Shown here in pieces: positions 25,688 to 35,804 of a stretch of DNA of 64,000 nt. Position 1 is the first letter of the stretch, and every line of letters starts with the position of its first letter. This stretch comes from Pseudomonas hamedanensis. Its GTDB lineage: Bacteria > Pseudomonadota > Gammaproteobacteria > Pseudomonadales > Pseudomonadaceae. The notes beneath the pieces were generated by a model. That model was not told the DNA's origin, ran no database searches, and saw nothing but the letters and a program-made list of their open reading frames with translations. The stretch lies in contig NZ_CP077091.1 of NCBI RefSeq assembly GCF_014268595.2, positions 5,438,001 through 5,502,000 of the forward strand. Direction: 5' to 3'. Both the position numbers and the translations under genes were made by a program.

Positions 25688-26869
25688 TTACACAGATGGA
25701 GCTGAAGACAACGCACGCCCAACCCCTCTGACAATCATCCCCACCTCCCGCTCATCAATCGTCAACGGTGGCAGCAACCGTATCGTCTTGCCCCGAGTCA
25801 CGTTGATCAACAAGCCATGATCCCGCGCCGCAATCAGCGTCAGGTCGCGTACCGGTTGTTTCAGCTCGACGCCGATCATCAATCCCTGCCCACGAGTCGC
25901 CAGCACATTCGGATTGTCCGCCAGTTCCGCGCGCAGGCGTTCCAACAGCCGCTCGCCCTGCACCCGCGCATTCTCCAGCAGACCTTGTTCTTCAATGATA
26001 TCCAGCACCGTGCAGCCGACCCGGCAAGCCAGTGGATTACCGCCGAAAGTGCTGCCGTGGCTGCCTGGGGTGAACAGATCCGCCGCGTGGCCGCGTGCCA
26101 GACAGGCGCCGATCGGCACGCCGTTGCCCAAGCCTTTGGCCAGGGTCATGACATCGGGAACGATGCCTTCGTGTTGAAAGGCAAACCACCGCCCGGTGCG
26201 GCCAATACCGGTCTGAATTTCATCGAGCATCAGCAGCCACCCGTGGCGATTGCACAGTTCACGCAAGGCTTTGAGGTAGCCGGGCGGTGCGATTTGTACG
26301 CCGCTTTCGCCCTGGATCGGTTCGACCAGAATCGCCACGATGCGCGCCCCGTGTTTGCGCTGTACTTGCTCCAGCGCAGCGAGATCGCCGAACGGCACTT
26401 TGACGAAATCCCCCGGCAGTTCGTTGAAACCCAGGCGCACCGCCGGGCCATCGCTGGCGGATAAAGTGCCGAGGGTGCGGCCATGAAAAGCGTTGGCCAT
26501 GACCACCACCAGCGGCTGCTCGATGCCTTTGCGCCAGCCGTACAGTCGCGCCAGTTTCAGTGCTGTCTCGTTGGCTTCGGCGCCGGAGTTGTTGAAGAAT
26601 GCCCGCTGCATGCCCGACAACGCCGTCAGCCGTTTGGCCAGTTGTTGCTGCCAGTCGATGCTGTACAAATTGGAGGTGTGCAGCAGCAATCCCGCCTGCT
26701 CGCTGATCGCCGAAACAATGCGCGGATGCGAGTGGCCGACGTTGGTCACGGCAACACCGGCCACCGCATCCAGATATTCACGCCCCGCCTGATCCCACAG
26801 GCGCGTGCCCAGGCCTTTGGTGAAACTCAGGGCCAGGGGTTGGTAGGTGTTCATCAGGGCGACGGTCAT
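25688..26869 (-). CDS. Class III aminotransferase, acetylornithine aminotransferase-like
   Basis: The 393-residue PLP enzyme resembles ArgD. The motifs are [45 protein letters not shown] and the PLP lysine in [18 protein letters not shown]. ArgD makes N-acetylornithine from the semialdehyde; related enzymes act on succinylornithine or other omega-amines. It stands alone next to a divergent LysR gene, so a catabolic or alternative role is possible. The exact substrate is not determined. Confidence 0.85.
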   Translation of the reverse strand: MTVALMNTYQPLALSFTKGLGTRLWDQAGREYLDAVAGVAVTNVGHSHPRIVSAISEQAGLLLHTSNLYSIDWQQQLAKRLTALSGMQRAFFNNSGAEANETALKLARLYGWRKGIEQPLVVVMANAFHGRTLGTLSASDGPAVRLGFNELPGDFVKVPFGDLAALEQVQRKHGARIVAILVEPIQGESGVQIAPPGYLKALRELCNRHGWLLMLDEIQTGIGRTGRWFAFQHEGIVPDVMTLAKGLGNGVPIGACLARGHAADLFTPGSHGSTFGGNPLACRVGCTVLDIIEEQGLLENARVQGERLLERLRAELADNPNVLATRGQGLMIGVELKQPVRDLTLIAARDHGLLINVTRGKTIRLLPPLTIDEREVGMIVRGVGRALSSAPSV

Positions 26870-26971
26870 GACGCGAAACTCCAGTGCAGGTCGGTGTGTT
26901 TGCAGTATGGTTAGCCACCTGAGCTGGATAAACTCACGAAAACTTCAATCATTTAAAAGCTGAGCTTGATA

Positions 26972-27898
26972 ATGGACCTGTTCCAGTCGATGGGCGTCTA
27001 CGTCAAAGTGGTCGAAACCGGGAGCATGACGGCAGCCGCCTCGGAGTGCGAAATGTCGACAACGATGGTCGGCAATCACCTGCGCGCGCTGGAGCAACGG
27101 CTCGGCGTACAACTGTTGCAACGCACCACGCGCCGCCAGCGCCTGACCGAATTCGGCAGTGTCTATTATCAGCGTTGCCTGGAAGTGCTTGGCTTGGTGG
27201 CCGACTCCGAGCGCCTTGCCGAACAAGCGCTGGACGAGCCGCGCGGCTTGCTGCGTATTGCCGCGCCGCTGACCTTTGGCGTCGAACGACTGACCCCAGC
27301 ACTCAGCGAATATGCCTTGCTGTATCCGCAAGTAAAACTGGACGTGGTGTTGACCAACCGCCGCCCGGATCTGCTGGAGAACGGCCTCGATGTCGCGTTC
27401 CGGTTGGGCAATTTCGACCAATCCAACCTGATCGCCCGGCCCTTGATCGACTACACCCTGACGGTCTGCGCCTCCCCGCAGTACATCGCGCGACGCGGCA
27501 TGCCGCACACGCCACAGGACCTGCAGCAACACGATTGCCTGTCCTTCGCCTACCCTGCCGGCGACGATTGGCAATCGGTGGAAAAACGCTGGCGCCTCAG
27601 CGGCCCGGAAGGCGAAGTGCTCGTCGACGTGAGCGGGCCGATGCTGATCAACAGCTCTGCCGGCTTGCACCAGGCAGCACGCAATGGCATGGGGATCATG
27701 ATGTTGCCCGATGCGCTGGTGGAACAGGATCTGCGCGACGGCAAACTGGTCAAGGTCATGGCCGATTACCAACCACCGAGCCGGCCGATGCACCTGCTGT
27801 ATGCGCAGGATCGCTATCGACTGCCGAAGCTGAGACGGTTTGTCGAGTTTGCGATGCGCACATGGGGCAAGCCGCAAGATGCCATGAACGGGAAATGA
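26972..27898 (+). CDS. LysR-family transcriptional regulator
   Basis: The 308-residue regulator starts MDLFQSMGVYVKVVETGSMT with a winged helix (AAASECEMSTTMVGNHLRAL, EQRLGVQLLQRTTRRQRLTE). The effector domain shows LRIAAPLTFGVERLTPALSE and ends near residue 300. It is divergent from the ArgD-like aminotransferase with about 100 bases between starts, so it probably controls that gene. The ORF can begin at TTG 26966, but ATG 26972 is preferred. Confidence 0.9.
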   Translation: MDLFQSMGVYVKVVETGSMTAAASECEMSTTMVGNHLRALEQRLGVQLLQRTTRRQRLTEFGSVYYQRCLEVLGLVADSERLAEQALDEPRGLLRIAAPLTFGVERLTPALSEYALLYPQVKLDVVLTNRRPDLLENGLDVAFRLGNFDQSNLIARPLIDYTLTVCASPQYIARRGMPHTPQDLQQHDCLSFAYPAGDDWQSVEKRWRLSGPEGEVLVDVSGPMLINSSAGLHQAARNGMGIMMLPDALVEQDLRDGKLVKVMADYQPPSRPMHLLYAQDRYRLPKLRRFVEFAMRTWGKPQDAMNGK

Positions 27899-28032
27899 CC
27901 GGGCCATTGAAAAAACCCGACCACCAGACCGTTGCTCCGTGACAACGCCGCCCCGCTCCCCTAAATTAGTCGGCCTGAAAAAGACCTCGTGCTTTCTCGT
28001 CTCAACCCAAGTTAAAAAGTAGTGAAATTTCA

Positions 28033-28734
28033 ATGTCCGATTTCAACACCGCTGAATCCGTAGTCACCCAGTCGTCCAAAGCGGAATACGAAAACTCCAT
28101 CAATCTTTCACAACACCTGCCACAAGCCAAAATCATCAGCGAGATGGTCCTGGACGCGTTCCAGTCGACCCGCGAAAGCGACCAGATCCGCGAGTTGCGT
28201 GCGGCGATCCGCCAGGCGCATGACAGCTTTGATGACGATAAGGCGTACGAGCTGATGGGCGAACTCAAGCGTCTGAAGGATGCAGAGGCAGCGGACATCG
28301 CCGCGCTGGAGGATCTGAGCAGCAAGTTCTCGATCGGCCGCATTCTGTCCAGCTTCAAGGACGATCCGGCGTTTCAGGAAATCGTTTATGGTCTGGCGCT
28401 GAAAGTGCTGAACCAGACCCATCAGGCGATCAGCAATCCGAGCGGCGGCAAGAGCAAGGCTGCGAAGAAGAAAGAAGTGGAAACTTTCACTATCAGCAAG
28501 GACGGCGCCAGCGTAACCCTGCCAATGCGCACCCCGCGTTCGCGTCTGAACGTCGACCGTGAGGCGCTGGAATTTCTGGGCTTCACCTTCGTGGGCGAAG
28601 GCGATGAAGCCGAGCTGGAAAGCGAAACCTTCGTCGATAACGCCGGCACGGAACAGGCGGTGAACCGCAAGAACATCATCACCGCGCTGCAACAGCAGAC
28701 CGCGTTTGACGGGTACAGCATCGCGGCGCAGTAA
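28033..28734 (+). CDS. Conserved hypothetical protein
   Basis: A 233-residue acidic protein. The N-terminal half is helical (IRELRAAIRQAHDSFDDDKA, ELMGELKRLKDAEAADIAAL), with a lysine-rich linker GGKSKAAKKKE near 140-150. The C-terminal part is beta-rich (FTISKDGASVTLPM, then RLNVDREALEFLGFTF). No signal or membrane segment is seen. I do not recognise a family. It is a single-gene unit with a strong terminator. Confidence 0.7.
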   Translation: MSDFNTAESVVTQSSKAEYENSINLSQHLPQAKIISEMVLDAFQSTRESDQIRELRAAIRQAHDSFDDDKAYELMGELKRLKDAEAADIAALEDLSSKFSIGRILSSFKDDPAFQEIVYGLALKVLNQTHQAISNPSGGKSKAAKKKEVETFTISKDGASVTLPMRTPRSRLNVDREALEFLGFTFVGEGDEAELESETFVDNAGTEQAVNRKNIITALQQQTAFDGYSIAAQ

Positions 28735-28752
28735 TTTGACGAGCGCTTCACG

Positions 28753-28789
28753 AAAAAGCCCCGCGCTGAGTGATCAGGCGGGGCTTTTT
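28753..28789 (+). terminator. Terminator after the hypothetical gene
   Basis: Perfect 12-base stem AAAAAGCCCCGC / GCGGGGCTTTTT with a 13-base loop. It can work in both directions, serving the plus-strand gene and the minus-strand RidA gene. Confidence 0.92.
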
Positions 28790-28807
28790 GTTTGAGCCGC
28801 TACGACC

Positions 28808-29299
28808 TCAAGCCGATGGATGCAACGCCGCAATCATGTCCACTTCAATCGCCGCATTCTTCGGCAACTGATACACACCAATGGTCGTGCGCGTATGCCG
28901 CCCGGCGTCCCCCAGTACATGGCTGAACACATCCGAAGCGCCATTGGCCACTTCGCTCAGGTCAACGAAATCTGCGGTCGATTTCACATACACCGTGACC
29001 CGCAACAATGCACGGATCTTGTCCAGCGAGCCCACCGCATCGACAATTAGCGCCAGACAACGCATTGCACTGATGCTCGCGGCAGCTTGCGCGTCCTTGA
29101 GACTCAACTCCAGCCCTACCCGACCTGGGTACAGAATCTTGCCATTGACCCGCGGCACCATGCCGCTGATGTACAGCTCATCGTGATGACGAATCAGCGG
29201 CGCGTAATTGCCACCGGCGGTGTTCTCGCCATAGATGTCGTAGTTCAGTTCTTCGGCCAGGGCGATAAAGCGCTCATCGCAGGTCATCCGTTCGGTCAT
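28808..29299 (-). CDS. RidA (YjgF/YER057c) family protein
   Basis: The 163-residue protein belongs to the RidA superfamily, whose members hydrolyse reactive enamines/imines or act in side pathways. Visible blocks are HHDELYISGMVPRVNGKIL, YVKSTADFVDLSEVANGASD and RTTIGVYQLPKNAAIEVDMI. It is longer than RidA proper (about 128) with an N-terminal extension, so it is probably a subgroup such as Rid4-7. The arginine that binds the carboxylate in RidA is not obvious in the usual place (GVYQLPKNAAIEVD), so activity is uncertain. Confidence 0.85.
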   Translation of the reverse strand: MTERMTCDERFIALAEELNYDIYGENTAGGNYAPLIRHHDELYISGMVPRVNGKILYPGRVGLELSLKDAQAAASISAMRCLALIVDAVGSLDKIRALLRVTVYVKSTADFVDLSEVANGASDVFSHVLGDAGRHTRTTIGVYQLPKNAAIEVDMIAALHPSA

Positions 29300-29639
29300 T
29301 GCGCCCAGCCTTTTGAGTTAAGCCAATTGTTTAGCCAGTTGTAGCCCGCATCAGGATCGCGGACGTGCAGATGACATACCTGGATCCAAATTTAGGTCTT
29401 TTACCTGCACTGAGCAACCAGCCTATACAGAGGCCGGTTTTAAAGCACTTCGGCTCTCCCGCCACACTAAAGCCAGTCGAGCGGGCACATCGCTACGATT
29501 GTCTCCATCCGACAGCAAACCTAGTGTCATAGGGAAACGAACCAAGCAATCAGCCTTGGTGCTAAGTACTTTAGCTACTTATTTGCAGTTATAGCGATTT
29601 ATCACTATAAGTATGAATATTTCCATATGAGATCAAGCT
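29300..29639. other. AT-rich intergenic region with a predicted promoter
   Basis: 340 bases without a gene. The last 100 are clearly AT-rich. TTGCAG (29583-29588) and TATAAG (29606-29611) are 17 bases apart and lie 30-57 bases upstream of the ATPase start, a plausible sigma-70 promoter. The rest shows no recognisable element. Confidence 0.5.
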
Positions 29640-30824
29640 GTGGACAAGAATACCAACCCATTCAACCCCGGAGCAGGTGTTTCCCCACCGGAGTTAGCGG
29701 GGCGATCGGAAGTACTGGAAACGGCAGATACTGCATTGGCGCGCACGAAGCGCGGCAAGCACGCCAAATCCTTGATGATATTAGGCTTACGCGGTGTCGG
29801 AAAAACGGTACTCCTGAATCAGATCAAAGACCGGGCTTTAGCATTGGGTTATCTCGCCGAAATGCAGGAGGCTCACGATGGAGCTGAGTTGAAACAGCTT
29901 CTGATTCCGGTATTACGCCGCGTGCTATTGCGTTTGGACCGAGTGCAGAGCACGGTCGAGGCGGTCAAAAGAGGGATACGCATACTTCGTAGCTTTATCG
30001 GCAATATCACTATTGCAGCGGGTGGGGCCGAAGTTACGCTTGGCGGAGACTCCGAAGCTGGCTATGCCGACAGTGGCAATCTGGAAGATGATCTGCGTGA
30101 CGTCCTGATAGCAACAGCGGAGGCGGCAAGGGACGCAGGGACACCCGTCGCCATTTTGATTGATGAATTACAGTATCTTTCCAAAGACGAGCTGGGCGCG
30201 CTTATCCGCGGCATCCACGCAGTTAATCAGGCTGCTCTGCCTCTGATCCTTTTTGGTGCGGGTCTCCCGCAGCTTGCGGGGCAAGCGGGCGATGCCAAAA
30301 GTTATGCTGAGCGACTATTCGAGTTTCCTCGTCTGGGCGCTCTATTAGAGATAGATGCCTGGAAAGCCTTACGTGATCCTGTTGAAGAAGAAGGCGCGAG
30401 CATCTCTGACGGCGCATTGCGCGAGATTTTTGAGAAAACCCACGGCTATCCCTATTTTTTGCAGGAGTGGGGCTATACCGCTTGGAACATTGCCAAAGAA
30501 CAGTCCATAACCGAGGCAGATGCGCAGGCAGCGACAGAGGAAAGCATCCGTAAACTTGACGAGTCTTTTTTCAGGGTCCGCTTTGATCGCACCACGCCGG
30601 CTGAAAGGGAATACATGCGTTGTCTTGCCGAGTTGGGAGAAGGACCACAACGCTCTGCCGATGTAGCTAAAGCGCTGGGGCGAAACGCTACGAGCCTGGG
30701 CCCGGTACGCGATAGCCTGATCAAAAAGGGCATGATCTACAGTCCGGAATATGCGCTCATAGCATTCACCGTTCCGCTGTTTGATGAGTTCATGAGACGG
30801 GTGACTGTCTCACCACCTGCATAA
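29640..30824 (+). CDS. Lone AAA-type ATPase, GTG start
   Basis: The 394-residue protein has Walker A LGLRGVGKTVLL near residue 50 and Walker B VAILIDELQYLSKDELGAL near 180, then LILFGAGLPQLAG (sensor-like). A C-terminal winged-helix part contains RSADVAKALGRNATSLGPVR and LIKKGMIYSPEYALIAFTVP. The layout is that of the archaeal-ATPase/STAND-like AAA group. The ATG at 29627 is in another frame; the GTG at 29640 has only a weak ribosome site. It looks less GC-rich than its neighbours and has no partner gene, suggesting acquired DNA. The role is unknown; defence is a possibility only. Confidence 0.8.
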   Translation: MDKNTNPFNPGAGVSPPELAGRSEVLETADTALARTKRGKHAKSLMILGLRGVGKTVLLNQIKDRALALGYLAEMQEAHDGAELKQLLIPVLRRVLLRLDRVQSTVEAVKRGIRILRSFIGNITIAAGGAEVTLGGDSEAGYADSGNLEDDLRDVLIATAEAARDAGTPVAILIDELQYLSKDELGALIRGIHAVNQAALPLILFGAGLPQLAGQAGDAKSYAERLFEFPRLGALLEIDAWKALRDPVEEEGASISDGALREIFEKTHGYPYFLQEWGYTAWNIAKEQSITEADAQAATEESIRKLDESFFRVRFDRTTPAEREYMRCLAELGEGPQRSADVAKALGRNATSLGPVRDSLIKKGMIYSPEYALIAFTVPLFDEFMRRVTVSPPA

Positions 30825-30915
30825 ATGTGGGATTAGCTTACACACCCATCAAGCCACCGCGACAAGCTGCTGGACCAAGAAGCAAGCAAATCGGCACGTC
30901 CTAAAGCCAGCCAAC

Positions 30916-30952
30916 AAAAAACCCCGCACATCTCTCAATGTGCGGGGTTTTT
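30916..30952. terminator. Bidirectional terminator between the ATPase gene and cyoE
   Basis: Stem AACCCCGCACA / TGTGCGGGGTT flanked by A and T runs on opposite sides. It serves cyoE (minus) and probably the ATPase gene (plus). Confidence 0.92.
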
Positions 30953-30968
30953 CATGAAGCCTGCAACC

Positions 30969-31856
30969 TTACGGCGCGTACGTCAGCAGCAGCTCGCCCG
31001 GCACCTTGAAGTCCAGGGACATCATGACGCTCAACGCAGTGATGGTGAAGATCGAGAACACGAACAGCTTGCGTGCCCAGACTGTGTCATCCACTGCCTT
31101 GTAGCCGGTCCAGGCCATGTACAACCAGTACATGCCCATGGCCGCGGCGACGGCGAGGTAGCTCATGCCGGCGTAGCCGCTGAAGGTCAGCATCAAGGTC
31201 GCCACGAGGAACGCCAGGATGTAGAGCAGGATGTGCTTCTTGGCCACTTGAATCCCGCGCTTCACTGGCAACACCGGAATCGATGCGGCCAGGTAATCGT
31301 TGAAGCGGAAGATCGCGATGGCGTAGGAATGCGGCATCTGCCACAGGCTGAACATCACCAGCAGGGTCAGTGCGGCCATGTCGAAGCTGTTGGTCACGGC
31401 AACGTAACCGATCACTGGCGGCATGGCGCCCGACAGACTGCCCACCAGCGTGCCGTGAACCGACTTGCGCTTGAGGTACAGGCTGTAGAAGCCGACGTAG
31501 ATCACGAAGCCGATGATTGCGAACAGCGCGGCCAACGGGTTGGCCACCTTGTACAACAACGCAACGCCGAGAACACCCAGAATGGTCGCGTAAACCAGTG
31601 CCAGTTTCAGGGAGATCAGGCCCTGGACCAGCACACGGTTCTTGGTGCGTTCCATCTTCAGGTCGATGTCGCGGTCGATGCAGTTGTTGAACACGCAACC
31701 GGAGGCCACGACCAGGGAAGTACCGATCATGGCGGCCAGAAACACCGCCAGATCGACATGCCCTTTCGAGGCCAGGAAGAACCCGCCTGCCACAGAAAGC
31801 ACGTTACCGAAAATGATCCCCGGTTTGGTGATTTGGATAAAGTGCTTGAGCGACAT
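30969..31856 (-). CDS. cyoE: Protoheme IX farnesyltransferase (heme o synthase)
   Basis: Membrane prenyltransferase that makes heme o for the bo3 oxidase. The 295-residue product begins [20 protein letters not shown]. It carries the prenyltransferase Asp-rich motif [18 protein letters not shown] and several membrane helices. It is the last gene of the cyo operon, 10 bases after cyoD. Confidence 0.97.
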   Translation of the reverse strand: MSLKHFIQITKPGIIFGNVLSVAGGFFLASKGHVDLAVFLAAMIGTSLVVASGCVFNNCIDRDIDLKMERTKNRVLVQGLISLKLALVYATILGVLGVALLYKVANPLAALFAIIGFVIYVGFYSLYLKRKSVHGTLVGSLSGAMPPVIGYVAVTNSFDMAALTLLVMFSLWQMPHSYAIAIFRFNDYLAASIPVLPVKRGIQVAKKHILLYILAFLVATLMLTFSGYAGMSYLAVAAAMGMYWLYMAWTGYKAVDDTVWARKLFVFSIFTITALSVMMSLDFKVPGELLLTYAP

Positions 31857-31866
31857 CGGGTCTACC

Positions 31867-32202
31867 TCACTTCGCCATCATGTACGTGTGGATGCTGAAC
31901 ATGATCCACAGCGACAGGCCAACCAGCAGCACGATCACAATCGCCGTGAAGACGAACGCGATCACGTTGTTACGCTGTGCAATGGAACGGTCCAGGTGCA
32001 GGAAGTAATACAGGTGAACGATCACCTGGATCACTGCGAACAGCAGAACGATCGCCAGCGTGGTGGACTTCGGCAGGGTCGGGTACATCACCAGGCCGAA
32101 CGGGATCACAGTCAGGATCACCGACAGGATGAAGCCGATGGCGTACGACTTTACGCTGCCGTGGCCAGCATCGTGGCTGTCATGGGAGTGTGCATTAGCC
32201 AT
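31867..32202 (-). CDS. cyoD: Cytochrome bo3 ubiquinol oxidase subunit IV
   Basis: Small three-helix subunit of the bo3 oxidase that assists copper-site assembly. The 111-residue product starts [20 protein letters not shown]. Helices appear at about 20-40, 50-70 and 80-102. The start overlaps the cyoC stop by one base, and the longer frame from 32247 would run into cyoC. Confidence 0.95.
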   Translation of the reverse strand: MANAHSHDSHDAGHGSVKSYAIGFILSVILTVIPFGLVMYPTLPKSTTLAIVLLFAVIQVIVHLYYFLHLDRSIAQRNNVIAFVFTAIVIVLLVGLSLWIMFSIHTYMMAK

Positions 32203-32825
32203 TACAGGGTCCCCATCAGGTAAACAACGGTGAATACGCAGATCCACACCACGTCCAGGAAGTGCCAGAACAGGCTCAGGCAGCTCAGACGGGTCTTGTT
32301 GGTCGCCGTCAGGCCATGCTTGTTGACCTGGTACATCATGACGCCCATCCAGATCAGACCGGCCGAAACGTGCAGACCGTGAGTACCGACCAGGGTGAAG
32401 AACGCCGACAGGAAGCCCGAACGGCTAGGACCGAAGCCCTCGGAGATCAGCAGGTGGAACTCGTTGATCTCCATGGCAATGAAGCCCGCGCCGAGCAGGA
32501 AGGTCATGAACAACCAGCCCAGGACCGCCTGCTTCTTGCCTTTGTACAACGCCAGCATGGCGAAGCCGTAGGTGATCGAACTGAACAACAGCAGAGCGGT
32601 TTCGCCCAGCACGTAAGGCAGTTCGAAGATGTCGTGGCCCGACGGGCCACCGGCAACGTTGTTTACCAGTACTGCGTACACCGCGAAAATCGACGCAAAC
32701 AGAATGCAGTCGGTCATCAGGTAGAGCCAGAAACCGTATACGGTCATCTCGCCCGAGTCGTGGTGATGGTCATCGTGCCCATGGTCACCATGGGCGTGTC
32801 CAACATTGGTCACTAAGTTCGACAT
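32202..32825 (-). CDS. cyoC: Cytochrome bo3 ubiquinol oxidase subunit III
   Basis: Five-helix inner-membrane subunit. The 207-residue product has a His-rich N-terminus ([19 protein letters not shown]) and family motifs [20 protein letters not shown] and [20 protein letters not shown]. It lies between cyoB and cyoD with 3-base and overlapping junctions. Confidence 0.97.
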   Translation of the reverse strand: MSNLVTNVGHAHGDHGHDDHHHDSGEMTVYGFWLYLMTDCILFASIFAVYAVLVNNVAGGPSGHDIFELPYVLGETALLLFSSITYGFAMLALYKGKKQAVLGWLFMTFLLGAGFIAMEINEFHLLISEGFGPSRSGFLSAFFTLVGTHGLHVSAGLIWMGVMMYQVNKHGLTATNKTRLSCLSLFWHFLDVVWICVFTVVYLMGTL

Positions 32826-32828
32826 GGT

Positions 32829-34859
32829 TTAAGCCTGTTCCAACGAGGTTTCAACACGGGTGGCATTGGCCGGGATTTTCCCTGCCGCGACCAGACGCTT
32901 GTGCTGCTCGGCTTCGATACGCTCGATCGTTTCAACCGGAACCATATAGCCCTGGTCGTCACGTGCAGCGTGGATCACGAAGTAAACGACGGTGCCCACC
33001 AGGCTCGCGATTGCCAGCCACCAGATGTGCCAGATCATCGCGAAACCGAAGACGGTCAACAGCGCGCCCATCACCACGCCAGTGGCGGTGTTGTTCGGCA
33101 TGTGGATCGGCTCGTACTTGGCCGGACGCTGGTACGCGGTACCGTTTTCCTTGGCTTCGGTGAACGGGTCGATGCAATCGGCCTTAGGCAGCACAGCGAA
33201 GTTGTAGAACGGTGGTGGCGACGAGGTCGACCATTCCAGGGTGTGTGCATTCCACGGGTCGCCGTGTTCGCACATGTTCTCTGGCTTGTTGCGGTCACGC
33301 ACACTGACGTACAGCTGGATCAGTTGGCAGGCGATACCGACAGCGATCATCACCGCACCGAACATGGCAACGTACAGGTACGGTACCCACTCAGGGTTCG
33401 TGGTGGCGTTCAGACGACGGGTCATGCCCATGAAGCCCAGTGCGTAGAGCGGCATGAACGCGACGAAGAAGCCCGAGATCCAGAACCAGAACGCTGCTTT
33501 GCCCCAGCCTTCGTGCAGCTTGAAGCCGAACGCTTTCGGGAAGTAGAACGCAAAGCCTGCGATGTAACCGAATACCGCACCGCCGATGATCACGTTGTGG
33601 AAGTGCGCGATCACGAACAGGCTGTTGTGCAGCACGAAGTCAGCACCCGGGATGGCCAGCAGTACGCCGGTCATGCCGCCGATGGCGAAGGTCACCATGA
33701 AGCCCAGGGTCCACAGCACCTGGCTGGTGAAACGCAGACGGCCCTGGTAGATGGTGAACAGCCAGTTGAACAGCTTCACACCCGTCGGGATGGAAATCAG
33801 CATCGTCGCCAGACCGAAGAAGGCGTTGACGCTTGCACCCGAACCCATGGTGAAGAAGTGGTGCAGCCATACCATGAAGCCCAGCACCGAGATCGCGCCC
33901 GAGGCGTAGATCATCGAGTGGTGGCCGAACAGCTTCTTGCCGGTGAAGGCCGAGATCACTTCCGAGAAGATGCCGAAGGCCGGCAGGATCAGGATGTAAA
34001 CCTCAGGGTGGCCCCACGCCCAGAACAGGTTGACGTACATCATCGGATTGCCACCAAGTTCATTGGTGAAAATGTGGAAATCCATGTAACGGTCAAGGGT
34101 CAGCAGTGCCAGGGTCGCGGTCAGGATCGGGAACGAAGCCACGATCAGAACGTTGGCCCAGGTGCAGGTCCAGGTGAAGATCGGCATGTCCATCAGCTTC
34201 ATGCCAGGGGTACGCATTTTCAGCACGGTGGCGAGGAAGTTGACCCCCGTCAGCGTTGTACCCAACCCGGATAGCTGTAGCGCCCAGATGTAGTAGTCCA
34301 TGCCCACGCCAGGGCTGTATTGCAGACCCGACAGCGGTGGATAGGCAACCCAGCCGGTCTTGGCGAATTCGCCGACGCCCAGGGACAGGTTGATCAGCAC
34401 AACGCCGGAAACCAGCAGCCAGAAGCTCAGGGAGTTCAGGAACGGGAACGCAACGTCACGCGCGCCGATCTGCAGCGGCACTGCAAGGTTCATCAGGCCG
34501 GTGAAGAATGGCATCGCCATGAAGATGATCATGATCACACCGTGAGCGGTGAAGATCTGGTCATAGTGTTCAGGTGGCAGGTAGCCAGGCGAACCCTCGG
34601 TGGCCATGGCCAACTGGGTACGCATCATGATCGCGTCGGCAAAGCCGCGCAGCAGCATGACCATGGCGACGATGATGTACATCACGCCGATCTTCTTGTG
34701 GTCGACCGAAGTCAGCCACTCGGTCCACAGGTACGTCCACTTCTTGAAATAAGTGATCGCAGCGAACAGCGCCAGACCACCGAGGGCGATCATGGCGATG
34801 GTCACCATCACGATCGGCTCGTGGAATGGGACTGCTTCCCAACTTAATTTACCAAACAT
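32829..34859 (-). CDS. cyoB: Cytochrome bo3 ubiquinol oxidase subunit I
   Basis: Catalytic subunit with low-spin heme b, heme o3 and CuB. It reduces oxygen and pumps protons. The 676 residues carry [16 protein letters not shown] (heme ligand region), [20 protein letters not shown] (CuB ligand and cross-linked Tyr), [13 protein letters not shown] (CuB histidines) and [15 protein letters not shown] (heme ligands). The gene lies 3 bases after cyoA. Confidence 0.98.
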   Translation of the reverse strand: MFGKLSWEAVPFHEPIVMVTIAMIALGGLALFAAITYFKKWTYLWTEWLTSVDHKKIGVMYIIVAMVMLLRGFADAIMMRTQLAMATEGSPGYLPPEHYDQIFTAHGVIMIIFMAMPFFTGLMNLAVPLQIGARDVAFPFLNSLSFWLLVSGVVLINLSLGVGEFAKTGWVAYPPLSGLQYSPGVGMDYYIWALQLSGLGTTLTGVNFLATVLKMRTPGMKLMDMPIFTWTCTWANVLIVASFPILTATLALLTLDRYMDFHIFTNELGGNPMMYVNLFWAWGHPEVYILILPAFGIFSEVISAFTGKKLFGHHSMIYASGAISVLGFMVWLHHFFTMGSGASVNAFFGLATMLISIPTGVKLFNWLFTIYQGRLRFTSQVLWTLGFMVTFAIGGMTGVLLAIPGADFVLHNSLFVIAHFHNVIIGGAVFGYIAGFAFYFPKAFGFKLHEGWGKAAFWFWISGFFVAFMPLYALGFMGMTRRLNATTNPEWVPYLYVAMFGAVMIAVGIACQLIQLYVSVRDRNKPENMCEHGDPWNAHTLEWSTSSPPPFYNFAVLPKADCIDPFTEAKENGTAYQRPAKYEPIHMPNNTATGVVMGALLTVFGFAMIWHIWWLAIASLVGTVVYFVIHAARDDQGYMVPVETIERIEAEQHKRLVAAGKIPANATRVETSLEQA

Positions 34860-34862
34860 CGT

Positions 34863-35804
34863 TTACTCCTCTGCCCCGGCAGCTGAATGCGAACCCGCGT
34901 CAATATCCGTGGCCGCCACTTCTTTCTCTTTCTTCTCGTGCTTCAGCGGCTTGCCCGGCTTCATACCTTCGTACTTGTCGACGATGATCTGGAACTGGTT
35001 CGGCGTGACCGACGAGTAGAGCTCGACTGGGTTGTTCTGGCTCGGTTTGGCAAGGGCCGCGTATTCAGCTTGATCAAGCTGTTTAGGTGACTTCTTGACT
35101 TCACTTACCCAGGCGTCGAAATCTTCCTGAGTGGTGGAGATAGCCTTGAATTTCATACCGGTGAAACCGGCACCGCTGTAGTTGGCGGAGATACCGTCCA
35201 TTTCAGCGTTGCGGTCGGCGATCAGGTGCAGCTTGGTCTGCATGCCCGCCATCGCGTAGATCTGGCCGCCCAGACCCGGGATGAAGAACGAGTTCATCAC
35301 AGCGTCAGAGGTGATCTTGAAGTTGATCGGGGTGTGCGCCGGGAACACGATCTTGTTGACCGTGGCAATGCCTTGTTCCGGGTAGATGAACAGCCACTTC
35401 CAGTCCAGCGCAACGACTTCGATGGTCACAGGCTTGACGTCAGACTCGATCGGACGATACGGGTCCAGCTCGTGAGTCGAGATGTAAGTGATGTAGCCCA
35501 GGGCGATGATGATCAGCACCGGGATGGTCCATACGGCCACTTCGATCTTGGTCGAGTGCGACCACTTCGGCGTGTAGACAGCGTTCTTGTTCGAAGCGCG
35601 GTACTTCCAGGCAAACAGGAAGGTCATGACGATGACCGGCACGACGACCAACAGCATCAGCAGCGTGGCGGTGATGATCAGGTTGCGCTGTTCCAGGCCG
35701 ACCTGGCCCGTTGGATTGAGCAAGGTCATGTTGCAGCCTCCCAGCAGCAACGTGCCGAGCAGCGGCACTAGGCCTAGTAATCTGGGGTACCTGTTTTTAC
35801 TCAT
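34863..35804 (-). CDS. cyoA: Cytochrome bo3 ubiquinol oxidase subunit II (lipoprotein)
   Basis: Quinol-oxidase subunit II with two membrane helices and a periplasmic cupredoxin domain lacking CuA ligands. The start MSKNRYPRLLGLVPLLG gives a lipobox LLLGGC near residue 24, as in other CyoA. The product has 313 residues. The upstream frame to 35858 would hide the signal peptide. It is the first gene of the cyo operon, with a long untranslated or regulatory region upstream. Confidence 0.96.
   Translation of the reverse strand: MSKNRYPRLLGLVPLLGTLLLGGCNMTLLNPTGQVGLEQRNLIITATLLMLLVVVPVIVMTFLFAWKYRASNKNAVYTPKWSHSTKIEVAVWTIPVLIIIALGYITYISTHELDPYRPIESDVKPVTIEVVALDWKWLFIYPEQGIATVNKIVFPAHTPINFKITSDAVMNSFFIPGLGGQIYAMAGMQTKLHLIADRNAEMDGISANYSGAGFTGMKFKAISTTQEDFDAWVSEVKKSPKQLDQAEYAALAKPSQNNPVELYSSVTPNQFQIIVDKYEGMKPGKPLKHEKKEKEVAATDIDAGSHSAAGAEE

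Noticed and set aside
28033..28734. Idea that the 233-residue hypothetical is an H-NS/MvaT-type nucleoid protein because of its helical N-terminus and Lys-rich linker
   Set aside because: Its length and C-terminal sequence do not match MvaT/H-NS and there is no recognisable AT-hook-like motif.
32901..34274. 457-codon plus-strand frame opposite cyoB
   Set aside because: Shadow of the oxidase gene; extremely His/Arg/Asp/Gln-rich without any domain.
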